A DNA stretch of 64,000 nt from Ampullaceana balthica. Lineage: Eukaryota; Mollusca; Gastropoda; Lymnaeidae. The notes below the pieces were generated by a model. That model was given only the letters and a program-made list of their open reading frames with translations, was not told where the DNA came from and made no database searches. Position 1 is the first letter of the stretch; every line of letters begins with the position of its first letter. The translations under genes were made by a program, and so were the position numbers. Location of the stretch: the NCBI GenBank assembly GCA_944989445.1, contig CALYLW010000209.1, positions 1,072,870-1,136,869 on the forward strand, written 5' to 3'. Of this stretch, positions 38,096 through 49,700 are shown one piece after another.

Positions 38096-38362
38096 TCATT
38101 CACATGGAACTGAGTTAACTGGTATGCACAAAACGGTCTTGGCAATGAATGCCATTATCGGATATCGGTGTTCATTAAGTTTCCACCATTGTAGAGGGTT
38201 AATGGATTCAGGAACTTTCATCTTCACTTTGTAACGTAGTAATTCAACAGAAGAGCTATCGTCATTTTCTGTCTCTGAGTCAGACTCCATTACTGCCATT
38301 AGCTTAATACGCTTTTCATTGGGTTTGATAAGTAGAAGAAGTGCTAGAACCATGGTAGGCAA
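38096..38362 (-). pseudogene. hAT transposase C-terminal dimerisation fragment
   Basis: Residues include PLQWWKLNEHRYPIMAFIAK followed by TVLCIPVNSVP, the conserved dimerisation block of ZBED-type hAT transposases, preceded by an acidic linker (SDSETENDDSSS). The catalytic core and the residues after VP are absent. Confidence 0.8.
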
Positions 38363-38620
38363 ACTTTATCAACATTTTGAACATTCCCGTCAGTCAATAG
38401 TTTAAAACCAAAATGTTCGTGTAATCGTCAGGAATTCTATCTATATATATAATTCTCTCCGTCCCCCAACCATTCGTGGTCGGACCATGCGAGGCAAGCA
38501 AGCTGTAAGTATGTGCAACAGAGCATGACGAATGTCCTCGCTTGGACTTGGGTCGACCGAGGTATCGAGACCAACAATGGTCCTTGCGTTTCACTTGCAT
38601 TGTTCCTTCACAAAAAACGT

Positions 38621-38706
38621 GAGATTCGTAGTGTATACAAACATATACTGGTTATCACGTCCCCCTCATATGGGGAAGGTCCTGGGTTCAATCCCCAGCG
38701 AAAACA
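38621..38706 (+). pseudogene. tRNA-like sequence, disrupted D-arm
   Basis: From CTGGTTATCACG onward it reads like an animal tRNA: anticodon arm TCCCC-loop-GGGGA with loop CTCATAT (CAT in the anticodon position), then GGTCCTGGGTTCAATCCCCA as T-arm, and CGAAAAC as acceptor strand. The body resembles tRNA-Val although CAT would read Met. The 5' part (TCGTAGTGTATACAAACATA) has extra bases between the acceptor and the D-arm, so this is more likely a pseudogene or captured SINE head. Confidence 0.4.
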
Positions 38707-39302
38707 CTTGTTTTTATTTTAATTTTTAAAAATGTCTGTTTGTGCCCGTTCTTTTACCCCTTTTATTGCCAACACTAGCTGACGGGTGAAGACTTCCTGA
38801 AAGACACAGTTGTCAAAATGGGGTGGGTTTGGGCAAACAACCGGGAGTGAATGAAAAGAAGGAACTCTGCAGAGACCCGCGGCGTAGCATACGCCGCAGA
38901 CTTGCTCATCATAGACAGTGCAAAGAACGGTTGGGGGGTGAGAGTACAGACACAAATAGCAGCACTAAGTAAATAAAAAATAGCGAGTAAACGTGAAGAC
39001 ATGCACACTGAGGTTGTTGTTACCCGCCTACTATTTAATACTACCATCCCTTAAACATAAACTGTGATTGGCCGACCCTAGCGAGGATTAGTCATATTTA
39101 GGGTTGTTAATTGCGTGTTGTTGTTTTTTTGTTTTTGAAAACCGATTATCGATTATGTAACCCCGATTTTAAACCGATTATTATTTTATAGCTGACTTCA
39201 TAGAAGTTAGGGGTGTACCGAATTTCGCCTGAAAATGTCTCGAAACCAACAATGAGTTGGCAGTCCCCCCCCCCACCCCAACCGACGTTCGCTCGCGTTT
39301 TT

Positions 39303-40895
39303 AAATCCCTTATATTAACTTCGCGGCCGTCTCTGTCTGTCATCATCTCTCTCTGTCTTGGGCTCGGCGGGCGGAAAAACAGAAGTCAAAAATGACCCAC
39401 TTCCCATGATCCGATCGAACTGAAATTTGGCACACGGACCCGTCTAACCTAACAATGCATCGTATCAAAATTTCAGATCGATCGAACGTACCGTAATTAA
39501 ATGAATGCATTTTTAGTTTATCCTTATATGAGGTATGTAATTTAAATTCACGATTTGTTATTGTTTTTTTGCCACGTGAAAGTTTGAGCATTGAGGCGAC
39601 CCAACGAAACGACGGTGCGCTTTTGTTTACATTTTACGTGTCACTCTGAGCTCGGTCAAGCGAATCGGTGACCAGACTTTTCCCCTCTCCCCCTCCCACC
39701 CACCCCTCCCCCCCTAGGGTTATGAAGCAAACTTGTGTTAAGACAGATTCAGTCTGTAAATGTTTGAAAATAATCAATGCTGTTAGTTATGTCTCATATA
39801 TAAGGGATTTATAGTCAAAAACTTTGTTTTTACGGGTTTGTTTTATTAAATCCCTTATATTAACTTCGCGGCCGTCTCTCTCTCTCTCTCTGTCTTGGGC
39901 TCGGCGGGCGGGCGGGCGGAAAAACAGAAGTCAAAAATGACCCACTTCCCATGATCCGATCGTTATGAAATTTGGCACACGGACCCGTCTGACCTAACAA
40001 TGCATCGTATCAAAATTTCAGATCGATCGAACGTACCGTAATTAAATTAATGCATTTTAGTTTATCCTTATATGAGGTATGTAATTTAAATTCACGATTT
40101 GTTATTGTTTTTTTGCCACGTGAAAGTTTGAGCATTGAGGCGACCCAACGAAACGACGGTGCGCTTTTGTTTACATTTTACGTGTCACTCTGAGCTCGGT
40201 CAAGCGAATCGGTGACCAGACTTTTCCCCTCTCCCCCCACCCACCCCTCCCCCCCCACTAGGGTTATGATGCAAAGTTGAGTTAAGACAGATTCAGTCTG
40301 TAAATGTTTGAAAATAATCAATACTGTTAGTTATGTCTCATATATAAGGGATTTATAGTCAAAAACTTTGTTTTTACGGGTTTGTTTTATTAAATACCTT
40401 ATATTAACTTCACCGCCGTCTCTGTCTTGGTTGGGCAGGCGGAAAAACAAAAGTAAAAAATGACCCACTTCCCGTGAAGGCATCGAGCCGAAATTTGGCA
40501 CATGGACCCGTGTCACCTAACAATGCATCGTATCAAAATTTCAGATCGACCGAACGTACCGTAGTTAAGTTAATGCATTTTTAGTTGATCTATATAAAAC
40601 TATATGTAAAAGTCGCTATTGTTTACATTTTACGGGTCACTTGACTTAACGCCAGCCATCGGTGAACACATCTCGTGTTTTAACCAGGTGTACCGGCGTG
40701 CTTTTGTTTACATTTTACGTGTCACGCTGAGATCGGTCCAGCGATCGGTGACCAGACCTTTCCCCACTTGACTTCACGCCAGCCATCGGTGACAATATCT
40801 CGTGTTTTAACCATGTGGAATTCACTCAGTTTCAGGCTGTAATGTTTGTCGCGTTGGAACATAATCAATAATTTCAGTTCTGTCTCATATATAAG
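39303..40895. repeat. About 546-bp tandem units with inverted ends
   Basis: Three units start at about 39303, 39848 and 40392 with AAATCCCTTATATTAACTTC (one has AAATACC) and end in ATATAAGGGATTTATAG, so each is bounded by a 13-bp inverted pair AAATCCCTTATAT. Shared core: AAATTTGGCACACGGACCCG and TCAAAATTTCAGATCGATCG. The third is rearranged. Diverged solo copies lie at 44076-44528 and, in part, 17281-17350. Confidence 0.8.
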
Positions 40896-41175
40896 GGATT
40901 TATAGTCAAAAACGTTGTTTTTACGGGTCTTTTTTATTTGATTTCTTCGTGCTGTAGTTTGCGTCCGTTCTTTCACCACTTTCTTTGCACTCTCCATGAG
41001 CAAGCCTGCGGTGTATGCTACGCCACGGGGCGTCTAGTTTATTATAATTATGTATCGGCCGCAATTTTTTATCTTTTACTTTTTGACTTCCAATAAGTTG
41101 TAAGTGATGAGTCGATTAATCGTTAAAAATAATTTAATCGTTAAAAATTTTTAACGATTAATCGAGAATATAGTG

Positions 41176-43722
41176 CACCTGTCCCTTCAAGGCCAGATTT
41201 AGACTTGTTTAGGCCCTGAGCTATATGAGGTACCGGCCCTTTATAAGTCCACATATTATATATGTTCTGATAGGCCTATTTAGCAGTCAATTGTTAAGCC
41301 ACGTTTGCTTGTCAGATATGTTACCGAACCTGTTCTATGGTCTACAGAGTGCTCATGACTTATAGGTAAATAGGTGTTGAGCGCCAATCACAAAATATTT
41401 AAGTGTTCATTACAATTCCTCACTCAAACAATTTTTTTGGGCCCCAAGAGAGTGAGGGCCCTAAGCTATAGCTTGTTTAGCTTATAGGTATATCCAGCGC
41501 CGAGTCCCTGGTGCAATAGAAAAATTTCTGCCGGTCCGCCATGCTTAAAAGTTTGAGAAGCACTGATCTTGAGGGTCGAATCCGCCATTCATATCATGGG
41601 ACACTGGAACATTCTAAACCTTGTTATATTAATTCATGATACATCTTTAACGAAAGGGAGATCTTTAGGAGCTGGTGTGATGTCAAATTTCTTCTTCAAC
41701 GATACAATGCATGCTGCGTTATTTTGTACCTTCTTGAGCCTCTGAGTTTTGGGGTATTCCTCACAGACAACTGTTTCAGTAATCAAATCTTGGTTAGATT
41801 AAAGATAGTTTCCATTTGCAAGGAGAACACACGGTCAACATTCAAAACTCTAAAAATGAAAGACCAGACAACAAACTATGGATAAGCGTAGGACGCAATA
41901 GTCTCCTGTAAGAAGGAGCATCTGTCATATATAACAAAATAGTTTTACTGTTCTCTTAATAAGATGATGACACAACTGACCCAGGGTGCGTAAATGACAG
42001 AAAATTCATGACGGCAGAACTAATCTATGGAATCATTGTCAATTAAGTGTCGTGCCAGTGTCTCTACCAACGTAAAATGGTGTATTAAATACCCCCCCCC
42101 CAATCCTCAATTTACCCCTTCCGTTAGTGAAAACTGGATATATTTGAAACTGGGTATAATTTATTCATATTATGAAATAAATGTATTAATAAATTACTTT
42201 ACATATGTATGTAATACTATGAATGGGCGTGAGTAAAAGGTTTTACGATTCTCAAATTCAGCTATAGTTAAAGTGTTTTGATGCCCCTTGTAAGAGTTAT
42301 TGCATAAGTAAGGGTCACTGCCTTTTTGATAGTTCGTCATTTCCAGGTCTCAATTTTCCAAACAGATGCCAACATGTTTTTGTAGTATAACGAAGATAAT
42401 CATTGTCCGCACCTCGTGTGATATTGAAAAGTAATATTTCCAAGTCCTACATTGATAATAATGCGTTTTTTGTTTGTTTGTTGTTGTTTTTTGCCATTTT
42501 AAAGTGGATTATTATTGAAAGAGCGCACTTTGGTGCGTAGCAATGGTGCAACGCGAAATTTCCGCATATTTCCTTACACTGATTAGACATGGAGCTGAAC
42601 GGCTCAATAGATTCTCGTCCCATGGAGTCCCCCCTTCCACACTGTATAATGTACGGGTAATTGTAGAAATAAATTACCATCTGGTGGTTTGTGGGGGGTA
42701 GGACAGCAGTTGCCTTGACCATCGTCATCACCCAATCAACAAGCATGAGAGACTGAACAATAGGCTACCATTAATATCTGTAAGAATCAAACTAAACAAT
42801 AATGTACTCTTAAATGAAGTTTACATGTCTGAGTACAAGTACAAATCTTCAAATCATAATTAAAATTCATATTCAAAGTCATAGCGTGTGCATAAGTGTG
42901 TGTTTGTGTGTGTGTTTAATTCTGTACACATTCTTTTTCATACGTCTAAAATTAAAAATGAAGACAACTGAACATTTAATACAGCATCCATATTAATTAT
43001 ATTAACTGTGATTTACAATGCACATCCGTGTTACCTACACGTAAGGAGCGGGCTGACTTCTCTTCATACTTCCCTTGCGTTACATTTGCAGCTAGTGTTT
43101 TCTGATAATTCTAATGAGTATTCAATGCTTGGGAAAAGCTTTTGCTTGGGGCGGTGCTATTTCATAACAATAACATGTCATTTCCATCGCTTTCCAGTGC
43201 TGGATTTACATATTTGCTAAACAAGCTATAGCTTAGGGCCCCCGCCTTCTTGGGGGGCCCCGGATTTTTTCTTCATATTTGGCACTGGCAAAGAAAATAT
43301 GGACTTCAAAATGGCCCCCATATCTGAAATAGCCAAGGGCCCCATAAAGTCTAAATCCTTCTGGTTTCTGTTATAAAAAATAAATTAATTAAATTTTTAA
43401 AAAAGCACATCAAATATCTTTTTTGTCTTTTCATGGAAACTGATGTGTAAGGGGTGACGAAATCCAAGTCAGCCCTGGTGGATGGCACAATGGCTCGCTA
43501 AGCCGATTATAGCAAATCACATTTAACCGAAATGCGGACCTTTCAAAGATCTCTTCCAGAGCAATCAACACAGCTCTGCATTTATTTTCTTTCGTTTTCA
43601 CCTAAAGCTGCATGAACTGCTTCTCTTTCAGTTCCCGGGCAGCGCCGTTTTACTAGGAGCTTCTGTTGCGCTCAGCCCTAGAGGATACAGGATTACAGCA
43701 GTGAACACAAGCTTCGGATAAA
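41176..43722. other. Intergenic upstream of the unrecognised gene
   Basis: Short repeat fragments only: 41190-41515 and 43196-43365 share GCTATAGCTTAGGGCCC-type blocks in opposite senses; 41515-41572 resembles a hAT end (AGTTTGAGAAGCACTG). A CA/GT-rich tract is at 42885-42920. No gene is supported at 42027-43220. Confidence 0.4.
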
Positions 43723-46700
43723 ATGGACTCGCCGTTACTACTCGGTTAGATTGAGAATCATAATTGTCTTCGTACATATTACACATTAACTTTACTGAGA
43801 AAGGAATCCCATGGTTTTTTGAAGAGTAGATTTGCAGTCCCTTATTTTAAGTCATTCATTTCGGTGACAAGTTTGGTGTGAAAGTTTTGATCAACTGTTT
43901 CATTTATTTACACTTAAGTATAAATAGCTTTGCAATCAGAATGCATGATTAACATCAAGTTGGACAGAATCGTGTAATCTATAACACATCGACCCTGATT
44001 TTAATCGTTGTTTAAAAAATGTATGCTTCAAAAGCAATGTCGATAACACGAGTAATATCATAGAAATGCGTTTTTTAAATCCTTTATATTAACTCGTGGT
44101 GTCTGGTTGATTGCTTGCTTGCTTGTCGCCAAAACTTTGGATCGATTTTTAACCCACTTCCTCGTAAGCTAGTGAGTTGAAATTTTGCAGGCAGTTTCGT
44201 GCCGATGATAAAAACGATGTATCAAAATTTCAGATCGATCGCATGTACTGTAATTAAATTATTAAATTTTTAGATTATTTTATTTATTTCTATGTATCAT
44301 GTTATTTTTTGAGATAGTGTCGCGGTGCGTATTATATTGAACAACCTTTCTGTCACGCAATAAGGTGCGCATTTTATTGACAACACTTTTTATAAACATA
44401 TTCCTGATCGGTGCGCATTATATTAAACATGCTTTACGACACAACTGCAATTTTGTATTTTTGGATGGTCTTGCGCTGCGTATTATAATGAACATTCTTT
44501 TAGTTATGTCTCGTACATAAAGGATTTATAGTCAAAAACTTGGTTTTTTACGTTTTTTAAAATTTTTGTTGTTGTTTTTTTCGTACAGAAGGTGAAACTA
44601 AGCGCAGCTCTGGTGGGAAAGAGGTAGTCATTCTGAGGAACGAGAACCGCTCAGACACACTGACACTGATCAACAATGCCAACAGATGTCCCACCCGCAA
44701 GGGGAAAGTCTGCATCTTGGGACCACTGGTAATAACACTTATTTTCCACCTTAGGTTGTTTCTTCCTCCACTACGCTTCGTAAGTGTAGCAAATTTAATC
44801 CGTCCATAAAGTACGTCACGCTCCAGAGGGGGGAGGGGGTGTAAGAAAGTGTGACAGTTTGTGACAGGGGGAAGGGGGTCTGGCCATGTGTGACTTCACG
44901 CTGTTCTATATTAAATTTTAATTATTTTGTTAATAAAAAACATTTTTTTTTGTTCGAAAGTGTGACGTACTTTAGAGGGGGGGGGTCCTAGATTTGTGAC
45001 AGTTTGTGACAGGGGGAGGGGGGTTAAAATTGTCAAATAGCGTGACGTACTTTATGGACGGCCCCCCCGGCCCCTAAGTGCTGCATGTAGAGTATGTCGT
45101 AGAACGTGATAAATAACCCCAGTGCTATTTTTAGAGCTAGACCTTCTCCATTGATATAATCGCCCAGGTATTGATTGTAAATTTTGACTCTCTCTCTCTC
45201 TACTTACCAAACACTCATACACTCTATAATGATTTCAGTTTTGACTCTGTCCACGGATAGCTAAAATAAAAATCACCATATTAATCACCGTTTATAAATG
45301 GTTTGAAAATTCGCCAGCTCAACATTAATATTTGCGTGCAAAGATAGAAGCCCCATTTCTCTTTGAGATCTCATCGCGTCCTGTCTTTCCCCTTTGTATT
45401 TCAGACTGACTTTGTTCAGGTCAGACGTTTTAAGTCATTGGTGCCAGAGGACAAAGGTAAGCGATTCACTGCCATTTCTTTTCAAAGGCTCGAGGATGAC
45501 ACGATCCCAGAAATTCTAATGTCAGAGTCACTTGCTTCAGAAACAAAAACTTATATTTATAGAACAATTTTTTTCTTCAAAAGTGCCCCCCCCCCTCTAT
45601 CCGGATGTCGTTATCCAGCTATAGAGTTTTACACCACTTAAGTTGTGCCCCCTCTCTATCCAGGTGTATCAGTTATCCAGCTACGAGTGTGTTTACACCA
45701 CTTAAGTTGTGCCCCCTCTCTATCCAGGTGTATCAGTTATCCAGCTACGAGTGTGTTTACACCACTTAAGTTGTGCCCCCTCTCTATCCAGGTGTATCAG
45801 TTATCAGCTACGAGTGTGTTTACACCACTTAAGTTGTGCCCCCTCTCTATCCAGGTGTATCAGTTATCCAGCTACGAGTGTGTTTACACCACTTAAGTTG
45901 TGCCCCCTCTCTATCCAGGTGTATCAGTTATCAGCTACGAGTGTGTTTACACCACTTAAGCTGTGCCCCCTCTCTATCCAGGTGTATCAGTTATCCAGCT
46001 ACGTGTGTGTTTACACCACTTAAGCTGTGCCCCCTCTCTATCCAGGTGTATCAGTTATCCAGCTACGAGTGTGTTTACACCACTTAAGTTGTGCCCCCTC
46101 TCTATCCAGGTGTATCAGTTATCAGCTACGAGTGTGTTTACACCACTTAAGCTGTGCCCCCTCTCTATCCAGGTGTATCAGTTATCCAGCTACGAGTGTG
46201 TTTACACCACTTAAGCTGTGCCCCCTCTCTATCCAGGTGTATCAGTTATCAGCTACGAGTGTGTTTACACCACTTAAGCTGTGCCCCCTCTCTATCCAGG
46301 TGTATCAGTTATCCAGCTACGAGTGTGTTTACACCACTTAAGCTGTGCCCCCTCTCTATCCAGGTGTATCAGTTATCAGCTACGAGTGTGTTTACACCAC
46401 TTAAGCTGTGCCCCCTCTCTATCCAGGTGTATCAGTTATCCAGCTACGAGTGTGTTTACACCACTTAAGCTGTGCCCCCTCTCTATCCAGGTGTATCAGT
46501 TATCCAGCTACGAGTGTGTTTACACCACTTAAGCTGTGCCCCCCCCGCCCTCTATCCGGGTGTCCTAGTTATCCAGGTATAGATTGTGTTTTAAAAAAAC
46601 AACAACTTATGATATATTTGTATTGGGCCTTGTTGTTATAGACAATTACAGACTAGTGGCGGAACTAAACACCCAGGATTTCAGTGGTAGTCTTAGAAAA

Positions 46701-49700
46701 TAATTTTTAAAAAAAAAGATATTGGGGAGGGGGCTTAATTGAAGCACAGCTATGGAGTACGAGCCTTGAACAGTCCATTTTATGATTTCAGCCGTTGTGA
46801 AGGAAGAACTGGATCCGGTGAAAGCCGAGGCACTTCTACAAAATAGAAACAATTCTCCGCCATTGTTGAGTGTGTCATCTATAAACTTAAAGACCAAGTT
46901 AGGTAAATCGTGACTGCACACCAAACGACGACATTCTTGCTTTATAATCCTGTAATTTTCAATCTGAGCTGTTTTATTTAACGTATAATCCAGTCTTTTC
47001 AATAAATAGAGCTGTTTTATTTCACGTGCAATCCTGTCTTTTCCGAAGGAGCTGTTTTATTTAAAATATAATCTAAAGCATTTGATTGTTTGTGAAAAGA
47101 TCATGCCAGTAAAAGTTTGTCCGTGATGAAATTATATACTGCACGTATTTATTTCCTGCTGTTTTATTCATAGACCAACTAACTGTATAATAGGCTATGC
47201 CAGAGCCGTCTTTACACCATTTTGGGACCCCGGGCAAATAAAGAGTGCGCCCCCTTCCCCCCGCAGGAATAAAAAATTAATATACATAATATATATAAAT
47301 AAACATATTCCCATGGGGCCCCTATGCTCGTGGGCCCCGGGCAAATGCCCAGCGGGCCTATGCGTTAAGACGACCCTGGATGCCTTATGTCAGAATAAGA
47401 GAATAAAATGGCGTTATTCTAACAGAATATATTCTTTGAAATTCTGGTAAAATCCTCCAGTGAAATTTAGTTTTAGGTAAAGTGTTGATTAAGTTTTAAA
47501 AAGTTAGTCATTGAAATAAATCAATTTGTGTAGAAAATGGAAAAGTGCACAAGAAGGGGCCGTCCACGAATTACGTCACGCTCCTAGGAGGAGGAGAGGG
47601 GCGTCACACATTTGAGACTGCGACAATAAAGTGATTTGAAGCATGCTCATTTTCAAAGAGGAAATACGGCTTTCATGGGGTGGGGGAAAAGCTTTATGAC
47701 GTCATATTTGAGCAGAAGCGTAACTGGGTTTTCCGCGCCCTTGGCTAATTTTTTTTTACGCCCATGACAAATGGATATTTAAAAAATCCGAGAGGTAGGA
47801 ATATACTAAATTTGAATAAATTGAAGGATTAGCCCTCGGCGCCCTTGGCAACTGCCCCGATTCCAAGTCGTTGCTACGCTTCTGTATTTGAGGGGGGGGG
47901 GCTAAAAATCGGGTGACGTCATATATGAATGACCCTTAAATGACTCTACAGATGAAAAAGAGTTTTACAAGAAAGCCAACGCAAACCGATGTCCCCTCAA
48001 GAAACCTTTAGAGTGGAAAAATCTGAAATACCACCCCAGCTGCTTTGATATGGCCAGCGATTTGAACAGTGTTCGTAAGCAGATATCTCTTCAGGTCAAC
48101 GTTTACCTGAACAGGTGAGAGTAAAAACTTACAGAATAGTCGGGACCAACATTGTGTGTGTGTGTCTGTTGATCCAACCATCGTAGAATAGTGACAATTT
48201 ACGTCGTAGAGGGTATGACAATTTACACAGTCGATGGCAAGACGATTTACACTGTAGAGGGTATGCACATTTACGCAGTAGATTATATGCAAATTTAAAT
48301 TGTAGAGAGTATGACAGTTTACATCGTAGAGGGCATGAGAATTTATATCATAGAGGGGAGGAAAATTTACACAAAAGGGGCCGTCCATAAAGTACGTCAC
48401 GCTCCAGAGGGGGGAGGGGGTGTAAGAAAGTGTGACAGTTTGTGACAGGGGGAGGGGTTTGGCCATGTGTGACGTCACGTTGTTTTATATTAAATTTTAA
48501 TTATTTTGTTTAAAAAAAACAAAATTTTCGTTCGAAAGTGTGACGTACTTTAGGGGGGGGGGCGCAAGATTTGTGACAGTTTGTGACAGGGGGGAGGGGG
48601 GAGTTAAAAATGGTAAAAAATAGCGTGACGTACTTTATGGACAGCCCCAAGAGGTATGACAATTTATAAAGTAGAGACAATAGAGATATGACAATTTACA
48701 CAGTAAGTGGCATGACTATTTACACCGTAGAGGATATGACAATTTACATCATAAATGATATGAAAATTTACACCGTATAGGGTATTACAGTTTACACCGT
48801 AGAGGGGTTTGACAATTTACATCGTAGAGGGGTTTGACAATTTACATCGTAGAAGTGTTTGACAATTTACTTCCTAGAGGGTATGCAAAATTTACACAGT
48901 AGAGTGTAGAGGATATGAAAACTTACATCGCAGAGGATATGAAAATTTACATCGCAGAGGATATGACACTTTAGACCGAATGCTCAGGGGGTAGACTAAT
49001 GCAAAGTGCGAGTAAGTTGACGGGGCACAGAACCTGACTAAAATTATCCAGTATACACCCCCCCCCCGCCAGCTTTTCATAGTGTTTTTTAAAATAAAAT
49101 ATGTTGGTGTGCACCAATTCCTGGCTGTATTCTAAGATAACAAACTTGAGGCATTACATTTATTTAACAAAAGAATTAATTTAGCGTACATTTTGATAAG
49201 TGAATTGCTTTTTTTTTAAAAATATAAGTATAACTTGGGAGTTTGAACTATTTTCTCTCTTCAAAAATAATATCAAGTAAAAAAAAACATATTGATAATG
49301 CTGTCCTTCCGTAATAATATAAAATAGTTAAAATATTGTCAGTCCGTAATATAAAAATATAACAGTTAAAATATCGCCTTTTCCATACCAAGGTGTGCCA
49401 AGGTAGCATGGTCCATTGAGTTACCTGAGAATTTGAGTAACCTACCGCGGCATGCTGTCCTGGTCAAATGGAAGTTAGCCTATAACCTGCCCTGCTTCAC
49501 TATTGAATGTGTTTATACAGTTCTAGGAAGGTAAAGATGGCCTCCCACGTTTTATGGTCGATGCGCGTTATTTGGCACGGGCAGACTCGGAGAAGGTCTT
49601 TTGAGTATATAGGTAGTAAGGGGGTTGGTAAGGGGGGTGACGCCATGAGCTACAGGACTAGGTGACACCAAATATAGTGACGTCATGAGCTACAGGACTG

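Larger units (their letters stand above)
38440..41037 (+). mobile_element. Non-autonomous Helitron, 2.6 kb
   Basis: 5' end TCTATATATATAATTCTC follows an A. The 3' end has hairpin arms ACGCC (41020-41024) and GGCGT (41029-41033), then CTAG (41034-41037) and a T. This fits Helitron insertion between A and T with a CTRR terminus. No Rep/helicase gene is present. Inside are a tRNA-like stretch (38621-38706), an inverted copy resembling the 3' end (about 38870-38925), and a tandem array (39303-40895). Confidence 0.65.
37795..41175 (-). mobile_element. hAT remnant, split by a Helitron
   Basis: Both ends contain repeated TTAACGATTAATCG-type motifs (37800-37870 and 41105-41165). Between them, minus strand 38096-38362 encodes the hAT dimerisation region. 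About 2.6 kb of the interior is the Helitron at 38440-41037. Exact borders and target duplication are not resolved. Confidence 0.6.

Noticed and set aside
42447..42746. 99-codon minus-strand frame
   Set aside because: No homology, splice context or start context; likely chance in intergenic DNA.
45645..46641. Overlapping open frames of 77-104 codons on the plus strand
   Set aside because: They are the same peptide repeated by the 63/64-bp minisatellite; most begin at GTG and none has splice or homology support.
48008..48478. 156-codon minus-strand frame with YDINSHALYDVNCH-type repeats
   Set aside because: It reads through the degenerate minisatellite, a coding exon on the other strand and part of a MITE; the regular peptide comes from the DNA repeat.
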